Assembly: GCA_954871525.1 (NCBI GenBank)
Contig: OX940866.1
Coordinates: 15,585,001-15,649,000 of the forward strand
Length of the DNA: 64,000 nt
Source of the DNA: Parietaria judaica
Taxonomy: Eukaryota > Streptophyta > Magnoliopsida > Rosales > Urticaceae
Direction of reading: 5' to 3'
Each line of letters opens with the position of its first letter. Position 1 is the first letter of the stretch. Of the stretch, positions 10,254 to 23,181 are shown one piece after another. The position numbers and the translations under genes were made by a program. Under the pieces are notes generated by a model, which worked only from the letters and a program-made list of their open reading frames with translations, was not told where the DNA came from and did no database searches.

Positions 10254-13200
10254 CTAAACCATAAACAGATATTTAAGATCGTCGACCGTCAAGCGTGTTC
10301 CAGTGCTTCCACCGTGATCTTCACCAAAAGCCGATGCAACCATCTTTCTTTTCTCTTCCTGCAGAAGAAAATTAAACCAGCTGTGTTACGGGGAGATATT
10401 TGGTCAATTTCATGTGTTGAATTAATAATTTATAAATTTGTTAAGTTTGGATTAGTTATTAAGATATAATTCCAAAAGAACATGTTGATTATATGAAATT
10501 CGATTATATCAAATTAGTACTGGTATATTAAATAAATAAAAAATCAGAGTGGTACCTGCAGATCTAATATCCTGTCTTCCACTGTATCCTTAATTGTGAG
10601 CCTCGTGACAGTGACCGGACGGGTCTGTCCAATTCTATGAGCACGATCAACGGCCTGATCTTCTGTTGTGGGATTCCACCAAAGATCTAACAGAACGACA
10701 TGACACGCAGCAACCATATTTAGCCCTAGATTTCCAGCCTTCAACGACATTATCATAACAGTAACCTGCAAACCAACACATTCAATTATGTCGATGGCCA
10801 ACAAGAAATACTCAATCGAACAAATAATCAAGGAAATGGATGACCTTGGTTCATCAGAATATTACCATCAGATAAGCATCGTAGCAGGGGGCGATAAAGC
10901 GATTATAATGTTAGAAAAATCAATGGTTGCTGTAACACGTACGCATTTAGATCATGTGCAACGGCTCTGTTATTTTATTAGACTACGACACAACATTACT
11001 AAAGACCTTACAACCCTAACATATCAGCACATTAAACACCCTATTAAAAAGAGCTAATCGATAAAACTGTACTTTCCCACACGCTCTGGCTTCTATTCTT
11101 TTATCAGACTACGGCAAAAAGTCAATGTTTACCCTTAAACCCTGTTTGACACGACAGCGCATAAAATACACGGAATGTCTATTATGCAGTAACATGATAA
11201 AGGCCGAACCTCGGGATCAGTGTTGAAATCTTTGACAGCTCTGTCTCTTGAAGCCAGAGACATTCTGCCATCAAGTCTCCTGAATTCCAAACCAGAGTGT
11301 TGCAGCGCGGTCTGAACTAAGTCGAGCATGCCAGTCCACTGAGAAAAGACGATAGTTTTGATTGGTTCTTCACTTGGCGGGTTTGAAAATGTCGTCGTAT
11401 GTTTCATTACACTAACACCAGAGCCGTCACTAACAATTTCCTTTTGGGAATATGAGTCTCCGTTGCATGATTCGGGATTGCAATTAGATAGCAAAATCTC
11501 AAGCAGTGCTTTGATCTTAGATGAAGTGTAATCAGTCTGCATGACGAGCGCTTTATCAACGTAATGCAAATTTGTGGAAGAACCATCTAGATCATCATTG
11601 ATACTTCGCCTTAAAGTAGCCATGGAGAAAATGATATCAGAACCGACTTGTTGCTTGCACTCAAGGGCAGGACAGACATTGTCGTCGCCGGTCAGATACT
11701 CCGACACACACTCATAGCAGAAAATATGGCCACACATAGTGACAACAGGGTCCTCAGGTGTATCCTGTTAATAAAATTTAAGTACCAAATAAACAGGTAT
11801 TTATAATTCAAATATTGGATATTTACATGTAAAAGTATAAAGCCTTAAAGATTCAACATAAGCAATAAACGAGACATCGTTCGAAGAATTTATGTGTTCT
11901 TCCTGTTACAAGATCGCTATCCCGGGCTGTACCTGTTTGTGATTATGGTGAATGCAGAGAAAGGCACGAGGGGAACAGTGAAACAATAAACGAGAACTTA
12001 CATTGCATCTACGACAGAAATCCAAGGATTGTAGGATACTCAATAGATTTCGTAGCATATCCTGAGGAAGTACTTTAGCCATTTCAATGGATTCTTTTCC
12101 AACAAAATCAGAATCATATTCTTTGACAAGATATGGATGATCACAAGCTTGCCGAAGGCGCAAAAGCATCAACAGAATATTTGCATAATTCTGACTCACT
12201 GTTCCAGCAGCAGCATAAGCCTGCACAAAACGATAAAATCTTAAATCAGCATACACCGATCTTTAATTTGACAATAACTCAGACAATTGACGGCTGTCAT
12301 TAGCTGAAAAAAATGATTATACTCTGACGGACCTTGAATTGAGAGCGTGAATCAGCTTCCAGTTGGGCATAGAAGGCTCGCTCTTCTAACGAGAACGGCA
12401 CCTTAGACATTTTTACCGTCTTTGGTGGTAAATTAATTATAGGCTGCCCTCCAATGAGTGTTCCTATACACCATAACGAAGTATATTATGAACCATAATA
12501 TAAATATAAATAAGAAACTCAAGAGTCATGCTAGTGAACCTGTACTTGGTCAGATAATAAAGATGCATCAACACTTGTAATGATTGTTCTTAGATCTAGG
12601 ATAGAAAATTTCTAATAATGGAAACAAATGGCGAGACTGCCTCGCTTTGACTGAAGATAACATGATTCGTCATACTTTAATTAAGAGTGATGTCCAATTT
12701 TTTTTTAATTTTTTTTTTTAAGAAAAGAAAACAATTCTTCTCTAAACATCAACAGCATAATAAATAAAGAATTGAAAAAAGGGGAGGACGAGATATCCAC
12801 CTAAAACAATTAAGCTCAAGAAATAGGTTAATCATTGCATAAAAAATTATATACTTGGTTTTGGGATTGACTTAATTTGATGAGGCTTTATTATGAAAGT
12901 AATTTACCAACATTTTGGGCATTATATTTTTATTTAGGGTTCTACCAATTAACTCATTTTGTTAACTGTCGATGAAAAAGGATGAACTTGATAAAAAATC
13001 TCATTAATAGTTTCATCTCTAAACTTTGTTTCTCTATTTGTTTTCCTTCGGAACATTAGACTACATTAGAAAAACAAATATAATATATATCACATCAATA
13101 TCTAACTTATTTAAAAGGATTAGAAGTATAAATAGCATATAACTTTCATAATCTAAAACTGGAGATGATTAAAGTCACGTCGGGAATTAGAATCAACGGC

Positions 13201-16070
13201 AAAAGACACGCAAGAGACACAAAATCAAAAGGGTCACAAAGGAAAGAAGACATAAATTAACCTTTTGTTCGCCGCAGCATTATAGCCCTTAGAACTGCTT
13301 GAAGCTTCTTGTAACCTTGGACTGCATTTCTAGATATCGGGACTTTAATCGTGTTGTAAAATGACTTGTACACAGCATAAGGGTCATATTTCAGAAACCT
13401 GAAGTAGCTGTACAAATCGTCTATACTATTTTGTATTGGAGTACCCGACAAGCACCACCGTCTTTTGGCTCGGAGGCTACAGCAAGCCCGAGCCACCTGA
13501 GTTCTGTGATTCTTGATAGTCTGAGCTTCATCCAATATCACCCTTACCCACGCAACCTTTGCAAGTGGCCCACAATCAGAGTCAAAACCAGAATTATCCA
13601 TTCCTTTTTTACCCTTCTTTCCTTTTTTACTAACAACGGGCGCTTTCTTCTTCCTCTTGTTCGAAAGTTCAGGAGCCAATCCATACCTTTCCCCGTTCCT
13701 TTCATCTTCATCGTCATCGACCAAGGGTTGTTTTGGGAGTTCGTTAGTTACGATGGCAAAAGTTGTGACAACCACATCAAAGGAGGCCAATTCAGAAGGG
13801 TCCTTTGTCCTATTCCCTCCGTGATAAATGAGAACCTTCAACTTCTTTTCCTCTGTAATCTTTTCGTCTAATTCCCGTGCCCATTGCCGAACAACACTCG
13901 CCGGACATACCACCAGCGTGCCAGCATCTGGCCGCCGCTTACTGAAGACTCGTGCAGAAGTACTGACCTCAGGAATGGGCTTAACATCATCAGTTTCTTC
14001 ATTTTTTGTGTCAGCATTACCCTTAACACCATCATCGTCGTCGTCGTCAATGTTCAAAGCTACAGGTTTCTGATCAGCAGAATCCTCCGGTTTTAATTGT
14101 GACTGCAAATGTTTCTGCATTAGTATGAGGGCGATCATCGAGATTGTCTTACCAAGCCCCTGGAAGATACGGAAAGAAAAAGATATTATATATGTAGCCA
14201 CTATACTGGTAAGGATCTAATGGAATCAAGAGATTAACCTGATCATCAGCTAAAATTCCACCTAAACAGTGTAAACTTCTGTTTTCTTTCTGAAGCATCC
14301 ATGCCAATGCAATCTTCTGTGAAGTACAAAGATCTCTAGGTCAAGACCAATAAACATAGCAAATTATTCAAACAAAGAACTGTTGTAGATAGATTTGTAC
14401 CTGATGTTTTAGAAGAGATACGGATAAAAGCCCATTAGGTAAATCGACTTCCAATTTTGGTTGATTGAGATCCTACAAAAAAAAAAAAGAGAGAACTATG
14501 TAGCTTAGCAGTGGAAGAAGCCCAAATCGAAACCATAATTTGTCCAAGAAGAAACCTCCATTTAAATTGCGTTAAATGCCAGAAGCTTGCCCCAAATTTT
14601 CTTATTTAAACTCATTCAACAAACTTTTTCCGCCCTCGGTTCTAATAGTAAACTGAAGGAGAACATTTAGGCTTTAGCTCCATTCTTCTAATCAGGATAA
14701 CATAACTAAATAGATTTCCTAAAGAAAACTACCTAGAAGTAACATCATGAAGATCAATTTCCGGCAATAAACAACGTGTCGACTTTTTACGATGATCTTC
14801 GGGTACATCTTTAGGACCAAACACTGGGAACTCCAATATGCTATTTTGTAACAAAATTAAAAAACAAAAGGTCATCCCGTATTAGCTTTGTTGACACTCT
14901 GGATTTTTACTGGTTAGGTTCAATCAATCATGTCCAGAATCAACCTTTCCAAATAAAGACCACACATGTTTTTCTTTACATTATCGAGAAAACAAGAAAT
15001 CACAGTTATGCCAAGACAATACGAATAAGGATCGTAATCAATAATACTTACAAAAAAATGCAATTATAGTTTACGAGTGGCAGTGGGTCGGCCAGACATT
15101 GCCCTAAAACCCACAAAACCTATAAAACCCCCCAAAAACCCGATTAAAAAAACTAATCGTATGCACCCGTAAGGCATTAATGGGCTTTTTAGGTTTTGAC
15201 ACCAATATCAAAGGTGTTGCAACATCTGTGAAAAGGAGATAAGCTACCTGTAATGCTGCTTCATATATTAGCCTCTCATCAGCTTCAGTGGTCTTTTCTT
15301 CAGCAGCTCCAGACCGGAATGCAGAATCGCTAGTTGTAACATAAGGTGCAGGTGCGGTCTTTGCATGCACCAACGATGGAGGCAAGATCCTAGATCCCCT
15401 TTTATCATACATTAACACGTCATCATCATTACTGTCTCTTGCATGTGTCTTGTGAAAGGTTGAACTCGTCCCTGGTAAATGGTGAGAATGAGATCCCCCA
15501 GGAGTGTCCCAGATCCGACTGTTGCTGCGATTGAAGTCGGAATTTGATGTTGAAGGCAGACTAGACGATGCAAGGGTCCTATTTAGAGCTTGTTGGGATG
15601 ACATCTTCTCAAATTCTTTACCGGCATAATTAGAAATTCGTGAATTAACCATTCGATTTGGGTAAGCACTTCCATCTGTAAGGTACTTTGAATTATTTGC
15701 TCGTAGGGAATTTTGACTTGAGGTTCCTACATCACTGTCTTTGGGGTAATTCTGACCATTACCGTGACTGAATCTCTCATTAGAAGCATATGAGTTATTA
15801 TTAGAAAACGGTAACTTTCTGGAATGCCCATTATGACCTGAAATATCGAGTAATAACGGTTACAACAAGGGTTAAAACAGAAGTTTTTAGCCTAAAATGT
15901 AATCACTCTTCTAAGAAATTAAGCTTACCCCTCGTATTTGAGTTTGTTCCTGATCCAGACAGTGTACTGGGAAGCTTTCGTAGATTGGTGGAATTTGTTG
16001 TGTCCCTAGTATCGTCTATTTCAATGTCACTGTCAGACGAACTAATGTCTATCATGTCACTTGTATCCAT
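10254..16070 (-). CDS. SNF2-family helicase-like ATPase with RING finger (CHR27/CHR28, FRG type)
   Basis: This is a nuclear SWI2/SNF2 ATPase of the Rad5/16-like group with an inserted RING finger; Arabidopsis FRG1/CHR28 and FRG2/CHR27 are reported to act with SUVR2 in RNA-directed silencing. Coding exons, in transcript order: 16070-15929, 15837-15248, 14472-14401, 14316-14239, 14159-13262, 12463-12333, 12220-12002, 11764-11210, 10765-10556, 10358-10254. All introns are GT-AG. They sum to 3000 nt (999 residues plus stop), which supports every junction. Residues 1-240 are a Ser/Asn-rich low-complexity tail. GLGKT (Walker A) at about 295 is split from ADDQ by an intron. DEAQ is at about 504. RING starts at CRRC (about 706) and continues CGHIFCYEC, then CPALEC. 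The C-terminal helicase lobe includes [10 protein letters not shown] and RAHRIGQTR (about 940). The protein ends DDLKYLFMV as in the family. No disabling change is seen. The start could only move upstream if another 5' exon is used. Confidence 0.93.
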
Positions 16071-17315
16071 CGTCGACGTAAGTTGACGTTTCGATTGGTC
16101 AAGCGACGTAAGAGAATTCTTCAGAGAGAGTTGACCTGAAAAAGTGATTCAAAGTCGGTACAAAGGAGTTATCAGAAACGAGTGCTGGGACTACCAAACA
16201 GCCGAGATAAATAAAACGAACCATATTTTCAGCAGTGTCCTCCACTGAAGCTCTGAATCCATCTACTTAGAAAAGCTACAGAAGCAAGCTGTGCCAAAAA
16301 AAACCATAAACATTATTCACAACTTCAAATATACTATCACAAGTTATTTTTCCTATTGAAATATAAAAAAAAAAAAAAAAAAAAATTACACTAATTAACT
16401 TGGTCAGAAATAATGCAAAAGGCAAGAGGATCAATAGTAATTAACTATAACATCTAAATGAAAGACTTAAACCGTCGTAGATTCAGCAGACTGATATGAA
16501 GTCACAAAGAAATACAGTGCAAAACTAAAAAACTGTTTGAATTGTTATTGTCTTCCTATTCTCGTGTAAATGCCAACCAGACGTACGAACCCGAGAGCAT
16601 CAAGGAAAATTTGGATCGGTAGCATTTTTTGTGCATCAAATCATGTGTAATCATCACAATCGGACTACGCACGACACCGTAACATTTCAATCATCCCAAC
16701 CGCATGATGACGTGAAAATGTTGAATGCAACCTTAAATGAAATCTCAAGACATTTTTCGTAATTAATGAGATCGTATAAATCGTATAGCTGCGACTAAGA
16801 AACCCAGCTGAATCACAACCGATGCCACAAATTTCCAGAGAAGACGAGACAAATGCCCACAGTCTCCTATACAATAATCTACACTACAAAATTCCGTACT
16901 CTTCGGCAATGCCCCGAGTATGGAAAGCCATAAAACAGTGAGACATAATCCTAGTAAGATAACAGAAATACTACTAGTCAAACAGCTTTTAAACTGATAT
17001 TCACGTATTAGTCAAATACACTACCCTGTAATTGTTTGTATAAATGTCTTCCTCATCGACAGCGAGAAAAGCGAGCCAATAAACTGATCAACCCTAGCAT
17101 TTCAACGCCCAAACATGGAGAACCAGCAAAATCAACTCCTTGCAAGCAAATCAACTAGCCAAATCGAGCATGCAATTCATAACACGAATCCGAAAAAGGC
17201 AGAAATCTCAGTCGAAAGACTGATAAAATTCCGAGGCCATAGTTCGAATTATCAAATGCAAGCAAAAAGACTTGAACTTTGACGAAATCAATGGAAAGTG
17301 TGATTGAAAAATTAC

Positions 17316-17400
17316 CAGAGAGCATCGCCGATTGTGGTCGAAGCTGTGCTAGGGTTTCAGTGAGACCCAAACCGTCGAAGAAGAAGAAAGAGAGAGAGAA
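17316..17400 (-). other. Probable 5' UTR exon of the SNF2 gene
   Basis: The minus strand reads GAAACCCTAGCACAGCTTCG and ends in CTCTG followed by GTAATT, a good donor at 17316/17315. ACCCTAG is frequent in plant 5' leaders. A second leader exon near 16220-16262 (acceptor TTTTCTAAG, donor ATG/GTTCGT) contains a short upstream ATG whose frame stops before the main start. The exact transcription start is not visible. Confidence 0.5.
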
Positions 17401-18131
17401 GACTAGCTCGCGATGATCAAAGACTGAATTTTGAAGGGAGATTTGGGGTTTGATTTGAATTCTGAAACGCTCAATGCATTGATTAATCCAAAATTGGATC
17501 GTTGGTGCTCAGTCAGTTCAACCTAAGTAAAATATGGTTACATTTTATTATTTATTTTTTATTTTATTCTTATTTTTTTGCTTCCTATAATTACTCTGGA
17601 AGTACCCTCGTTTTACTCGTTTTTTTTTTTTTAAGGAATTTACTCGTGTGTTTAATCAAAACGAAAATTAAAGTTGTTATGCGATTCGTTGTTTGTTTAT
17701 CACGGGTTAGACTTAGAACATCTCCGGCATTATTCTATTATTGTAGTTAGTTTTTATACAATTCCGTTGTTTGTTTATCACGGATTAGAGTTTCTCCGTC
17801 TCCACTGTTACTATATTACAGACTGTATAAATAGAGCAATTTCTGTTCTGTTTCATTTTTCACTGCAAACACATTTTGAAAAAGAGCATGAAGAAGAATG
17901 AAGATCAAATTTTGCATTTTTAAGAAGCAAACTATGAATACACGCGAAATTATTAACGTGAATGTGAATATATACAAATTGCATTACACGCATGAATCTG
18001 TAATTATGTATATCCATGATAAACACATGAAAATATACACGCATGAATAATAACACGTGAAAAATGCACATGAACATACCCAATACTGCAATACACAATA
18101 CTATTACTACAAATGACAGAAAAAATACTTA
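17401..18131. other. Upstream region of the SNF2 gene
   Basis: The minus-strand promoter should lie here; a purine-rich leader (AAGAAGAAAGAGAGAGAGAAG) is at about 17378-17400. A segment built on GTTGTTTGTTTATCACGG is present twice (about 17689 and 17772). No coding sequence is recognised. Confidence 0.5.
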
Positions 18132-19047
18132 GGGTGTGTTTGTTTGCACTTAATATACCTCTTAATCTTAATGGGCCAGATTTAAGTCTATTAAGTGCAT
18201 TTGTTTTTTTCTTTTTTAAACATCTTAATGCATCTTTTTGCCTCTTAATGAATCAGATTTGCAAAAGTAACTTAATGGCATTCAGATTCTCTCTCCTAAT
18301 TACTTTCTTAACAAAAAACTTCAAAACTCCATAACTTTATTTATATATCTCCAATGGAGTCATAAAAAATACCATTGGAAAGCTTGAGACAAGACGAATC
18401 CAATGATAGGTGGAAAGATATATTTTCGACGTTTTAAAAAAAAATATGAATTTTGATTTTTTAATAAAAATATATTAAAATATAAAATTATCTTAAATTT
18501 ATAACTAAAAGTTAGAAAGATATATTATTAGTTCATATATTTAAAATGTTATATATAATTTTACGTTTTATAAATATAAATTTACAAATTTATTAATATA
18601 AATAAATCAAATAATCATTAAAATAAAATATATATAAAAATTGATTATAAAAAAATGCTATTATACGATAGAATTTGCCTATAATGTATCATTTTCAAGT
18701 TGAAGTATTTAAGAAAATGTATTAGATTAAAATTTATTATAAATTATTATTATTATTATTAGTGTTATTATTATAAAAAATATATAAATTAGTGTTTAAA
18801 AAATTATTTACATTTCATCATATAATTAAATTAATTTTATGTTTGTATTTTTATTTAAAAAAATAAGCATTTATTAAAGCTAATAAAAAATTTAGTTCGA
18901 AAAAATAAAGATGCATTCAGATCTGTATTCAGATCTAAAAAACAAACAGACTTAATTTGTATTCATTCAGATTCAGATGTCACATCTTAATATTCAGATT
19001 TGCATTCAGATTAAGACGTCTTAATCTTAATGTAAACAAACACACCC
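18132..19047. mobile_element. Harbinger-like non-autonomous element, copy 1 (916 bp)
   Basis: It begins GGGTGTGTTTGTTTGCACTT and ends in the imperfect inverse TAAACAAACACACCC. CTTAAT and CAGATCTG-type words are clustered near the ends. No ORF is present. It is followed by TAA (19048-19050) and then at once by copy 2. The 5' flank is TTA where TAA would be expected. The family assignment (PIF/Harbinger, 3-bp TWA target) rests on ends and flank only. Confidence 0.65.
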
Positions 19048-19050
19048 TAA

Positions 19051-19957
19051 GGGTGTGTTTGTTTGCACTTAATAGACCTCTTAATCTTAATGGGCCAGAT
19101 TTAAGTCTATTAAGTGCATTTGTTTTTTTCTTTTTTAAACATCTTAATGCATCTTTTTGCCTCTTAATGAATCAGATTTGCAAAAGTAACTTAATGGCAT
19201 TCAGATTCTCTCTCCTAATTACTTTCCTAACAAAAAACTTCAAAACTCCATAACTTTATTTCTATATCTCCAATGGAGTCATAAAAAATACCATTGGAAA
19301 GCTTTAGACAAGACGAATCCAATGATAGGTGGAAAGATATATTTTCGACGTTTTAAAAAAAAATGAATTTTGATTTTTTAATAAAAATATATTAAAATAT
19401 AAAATTATCTTAAATTTATTACTAAAAGTTAGAAAAATATATTATTAGTTCATATATTTAAAATGTTATATATAATTTTACGTTTTATAAATATAAATTT
19501 ACAAGTTTATTAATATAAATAAATCAAATAATCATTAAAATATATATAAAAATTTGATTATAAAAAAATGCTATTATACGATAGAATTTGCCTATAATGT
19601 ATCATTTTCAAGTTGAAGTATTTAAGAAAATGTATTATATTAAAATTTATTATAAATTATTATTATTATTAGTGTTATTATTATAAAAAAATCAATTAGT
19701 GTTTAAAAAATTATTTACATTTCATCAGATAATTAAATTAATTTTATGTTTGTATTTTTATTTTAAAAAATAAGCATTTATTAAAGCTAATAAAAAATTT
19801 AGTTCGAAAAAAATAAAAATGCATTCAGATCTGTATTCAGATCTAAAAAACAAACAGACTTAATTTGTATTCATTCAGATTCAGATGTCACATCTTAATA
19901 TTCAGATTTGCATTCAGATTCAGACGTCTTAATCTTAATGTAAACAAACTCACACCC
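19051..19957. mobile_element. Harbinger-like non-autonomous element, copy 2 (907 bp)
   Basis: This is a head-to-tail near-identical copy of 18132-19047 that differs by a handful of substitutions and small indels in A/T runs. It is flanked by TAA on both sides (19048-19050 and 19958-19960), a 3-bp target duplication typical of PIF/Harbinger elements. It is non-coding. Confidence 0.7.
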
Positions 19958-19960
19958 TAA

Positions 19961-20857
19961 GTGTGTTTGTAAATAGTAAATACATGATAATGTATCTATC
20001 CACCATGCTTATAAAATTGTTCAACACCTTTGATTGACTTACCACGTGTATTAAGAAAACCAATTACATGTATCACTACCTAAAAACATGTCGTTTTGTG
20101 CCTTAAGTTTCATTGTCATCCTTTTTAACCAAATGTCATTTTTCTACTTGAGCAATAAAACCCTTTTATACTCCATTGTCGGTGAAATTTCAAGAGAAGG
20201 AGAAAAGCTTTTTCTCATCAGCATTCTAAATTGTCCAACAAAAAAAAAAAACACCACCTCTTCGTCATCGGCTCCTTCGATTCACCCTTCAAGCCATTAA
20301 TTGTTTATTTCCATCTTCACCGTTTGTCAAAAGGAAGAAAAGGGTAAGTAAGATGATAGTTTACTTCACTATTCTTGTAGCAAAGTTAGTTTATTGCTTA
20401 CTGATTAGGGTTGAATCAGGTTTTGGGGCAGTATCAATATTTCTGGGGTGAGTCATGTTCTATTAGAGACATAAGTAAACTACGATCAAATTTGGAAAAA
20501 TATTCACTCAAAACAATTAGTCTTAGTTACTTATTTTAGTGAGATTTGGTATATTTTGATATTGTCCTAATAAAATTTATGTGTGGGGATAAATTATGAA
20601 AGTTAGATAAGTAAATAAAGTACTATTGAATTTATGCATGATAGGTGTTCGATAAAATGATTTAGAATTTTTGATAAAGTTTTGCTTACACCATTGTTTG
20701 AGTACTTTTAAGTTTGTTAAATAAGTACATGAATTTATTCACAAAATAGAGTTTATATTTCTAAAAGTTCTTAGAGTGGAACTTAAAGCTATGATTCTAA
20801 ATAATTATATAGTAACGCTATATTAGCGTATATGACATTTTATAGATAACTAGCACA
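19961..20857. other. Intergenic DNA, possible orphan leader
   Basis: Segment 20188-20345 has the look of a plant 5' leader (pyrimidine-rich, TCTTCGTCATCGG, then AAAAGGGTAAGTAAG resembling a splice donor), but no coding exon follows before the LTR-like sequence. It may be a gene fragment. Nothing else is recognised. Confidence 0.4.
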
Positions 20858-21850
20858 CCCGGTTTGGCGAGGGCTCGGCACTTCTCACAGGGCGACAACT
20901 AAAGGCTCGAGGTAAGCAGAAATCTTTTTAAACTGTATCACAAGAACAATATAAAGATATTTTATCTTACTTCGAAAAAATGAGATTTTCATAGTTAAAG
21001 AAATTATGATCATAGTATTTTGGCTATTGTGTACATTGTTGGATTTCTTGTTGTGGGTAGGTTCCGAACTCCGTGTTTCGTAGGAAGTGAACGGAACGAT
21101 ACGTATCTAGACGGAGAATAAAAGCACTTATAATGGATTCGTTTTTACCTACCTAGTTCCCCAAGTATCGTAGCAAAACGGTAGGAGGAACTGGAATATA
21201 TTGGCTAGTAAAAGCTAATATATTCTTTACGGTAGAAAATTGTAGACGTATCCATTCCCCTGTGTTCCGTAGGAATTTCCCGGGCCAACAGGGGGGAGAA
21301 GTGTAAAAATATGAGATGTGAAAGAATGATTGTGATAAGGACTACGCCTAGGCAAGAGTTAAACAATGTACACGACTTTTACTCGGTGTTAAAATATTTT
21401 ATGAAGTGTTTATGGAAGAAATACGAAGTTTACACCGAAGGTTGAAATTATATGTAATATTGAGATTTTAAAGTAATTTCATATAAGCTTACTCGATTTC
21501 TGCTTATTGAGTTATAGCTCATGTAGTTCTTGTGATACAGGAAACGATCGTAATTAGCGGAATGGTTGGCCGGAGATCTCGCTTCATCAACGATGCTTTT
21601 GTATATGGACATAGACCTGTTGGGCCTAATATATTTTGAGAAAATACTTAACAAGCTAAACTCTTTTTGAAGATGTAAAAATACAAGAAACCATAAACTT
21701 ATGTTTTGAACGACGTCGTTTATGACGAGATGTATATGCGATATTAAAGTTTCGGTTTTATACAAATTTTATTTATCAAAAAAAAAAAAAAGTAACCTCA
21801 CCTTGTAATAACTAAAGCGTTTAGTGTGGTTATTCAAGGCGGGCGTTACA
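20858..21850 (-). mobile_element. LTR-like remnant, minus orientation
   Basis: On the minus strand the sequence starts TGTAACGCCCGCCTTGAATA at 21850, a start common in plant Ty3/gypsy LTRs. It carries moderately GC-rich stretches unlike the AT-rich surroundings. The same ten-base start, TGTAACGCCC, opens the insert at 49088. The other end is uncertain; the left boundary given is where the sequence character changes. No internal coding domains are present, so it is a solo LTR or fragment. Confidence 0.4.
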
Positions 21851-22542
21851 GACTTCACGATTTTTGCGATTTTCATCGCGATGGATCGCGAATTTCCCAT
21901 GTGCAGCTCTAATAAAGAGAAACAAATAAAAAAATAGATATAATGGCCCTGTTTGGTTGTTCATTGAGAAAGAGTTTTTTACTTTTCAAGTGAAAATATT
22001 AGGAAAAAAAGAGGAGTTGAATGTTTGGTAGATTATTGAAGATAGATTTTTAAAAAGAAAAAAATCTTGAATAATTATAATGTTCAATGAACAAATTCAA
22101 GAAGTGGATTTATGGTGTTTTCAAATAATTCATCTCACTTTTCTCACTTTTATTGTATGTAGCTTGCACTATAATGTGTTATCAAGTATACTTATTAATG
22201 TATGTGACTTGAAGTATAATATTTTATATATGTAATAATGTATTTATATTATTGATGTTTAAAAAATTAATTTTTTGAAAGAATTAAAAAAAGAGAGAAA
22301 AATGTACCAAACATGTATTCTATTTTTTCAATTTTTCAAATAAAAAAATAAAAATATGTACAACAACTATAATAATTTATTACACTATAATTATAAAGAA
22401 TTGAAAAATAAAAAACAGAAGTTTTTGAGTTGAGTACGCCAAAAATTTTTACTTTAAAAAGAAACATTAGACTTTTTTTTGAATTAAAAAAATAAAAACA
22501 TTAGGCTCGGTAGCTCTTTCCTGGGTTAATATCTAATGATTT
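21851..22542. other. AT-rich spacer
   Basis: GGCCCTGTTTGGTTG at about 21953 resembles the left terminus of a non-autonomous DNA element, but I could not find a matching inverted right end. No genes are seen. Confidence 0.45.
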
Positions 22543-22551
22543 AAATATTTC

Positions 22552-23181
22552 ACTTCTCCTGAGCAGTTGTGCTTGAATGATGAGTCTGCAAATTGTGCTT
22601 TTAGCGGCTCGAGTGCGAAGAAGGTGACTAAAAGGGGAAAGGAAGAATCTGACGTGGAAGGAGGCAACTTGACTTCTCTTTTGGGCCCTCCAAGTGTGAT
22701 AACCCCTCTTCCCTTCCCAGCATCGACTTTTGGGCCAGCGATGGGCCTTTTAAAGGCAATGGAAGCCCAACCCGAGCTAAGTATTGGCTCTCCTAGCTAT
22801 TTACTCCCTCCAACGTGGCAAAAATTTAATAACTTGAGTGATGTTATTTTTCACAACCCGAGAGCTAGTTCCTGCAGCAAAACAGAGAACCTTTGCTCTG
22901 TTCTCACCAATAGTATGCTTCCCTCTGAAGAATTTCAGGATGTCAACCCGGGTTTGCTTTCTGGTGGAGCCGGACGAGGGAAGCGTCGTAGGACGGTTGA
23001 GTCCAACACCCTGGGAAAGAATCCAGAATGCCTCACGGATACTGATCAAGCTGGAAGATCAGTGGCAGTGCTCTGCCCAAAAGCAAAGGAAAATTCCAAA
23101 ACAAGGGTGGAAGTGAAGAGGTTGGAAGCCCAGTTTACGCTATCGGCGGCTCGCAAACAACGAGCCGACCGGGCATCATGA
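22552..23181 (+). pseudogene. LINE ORF1, 5'-truncated remainder
   Basis: The frame is open from the insertion boundary, with no ATG at its beginning, and encodes about 209 residues. These are the hydrophilic, basic C-terminal part of a plant L1 ORF1 (RGKRRRTVESN, ARKQRADRAS). The RNA-recognition-like domain and zinc knuckle expected earlier in ORF1 are absent because of the truncation. The stop TGA overlaps the ORF2 start in ATGA (23178-23181). Confidence 0.65.
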
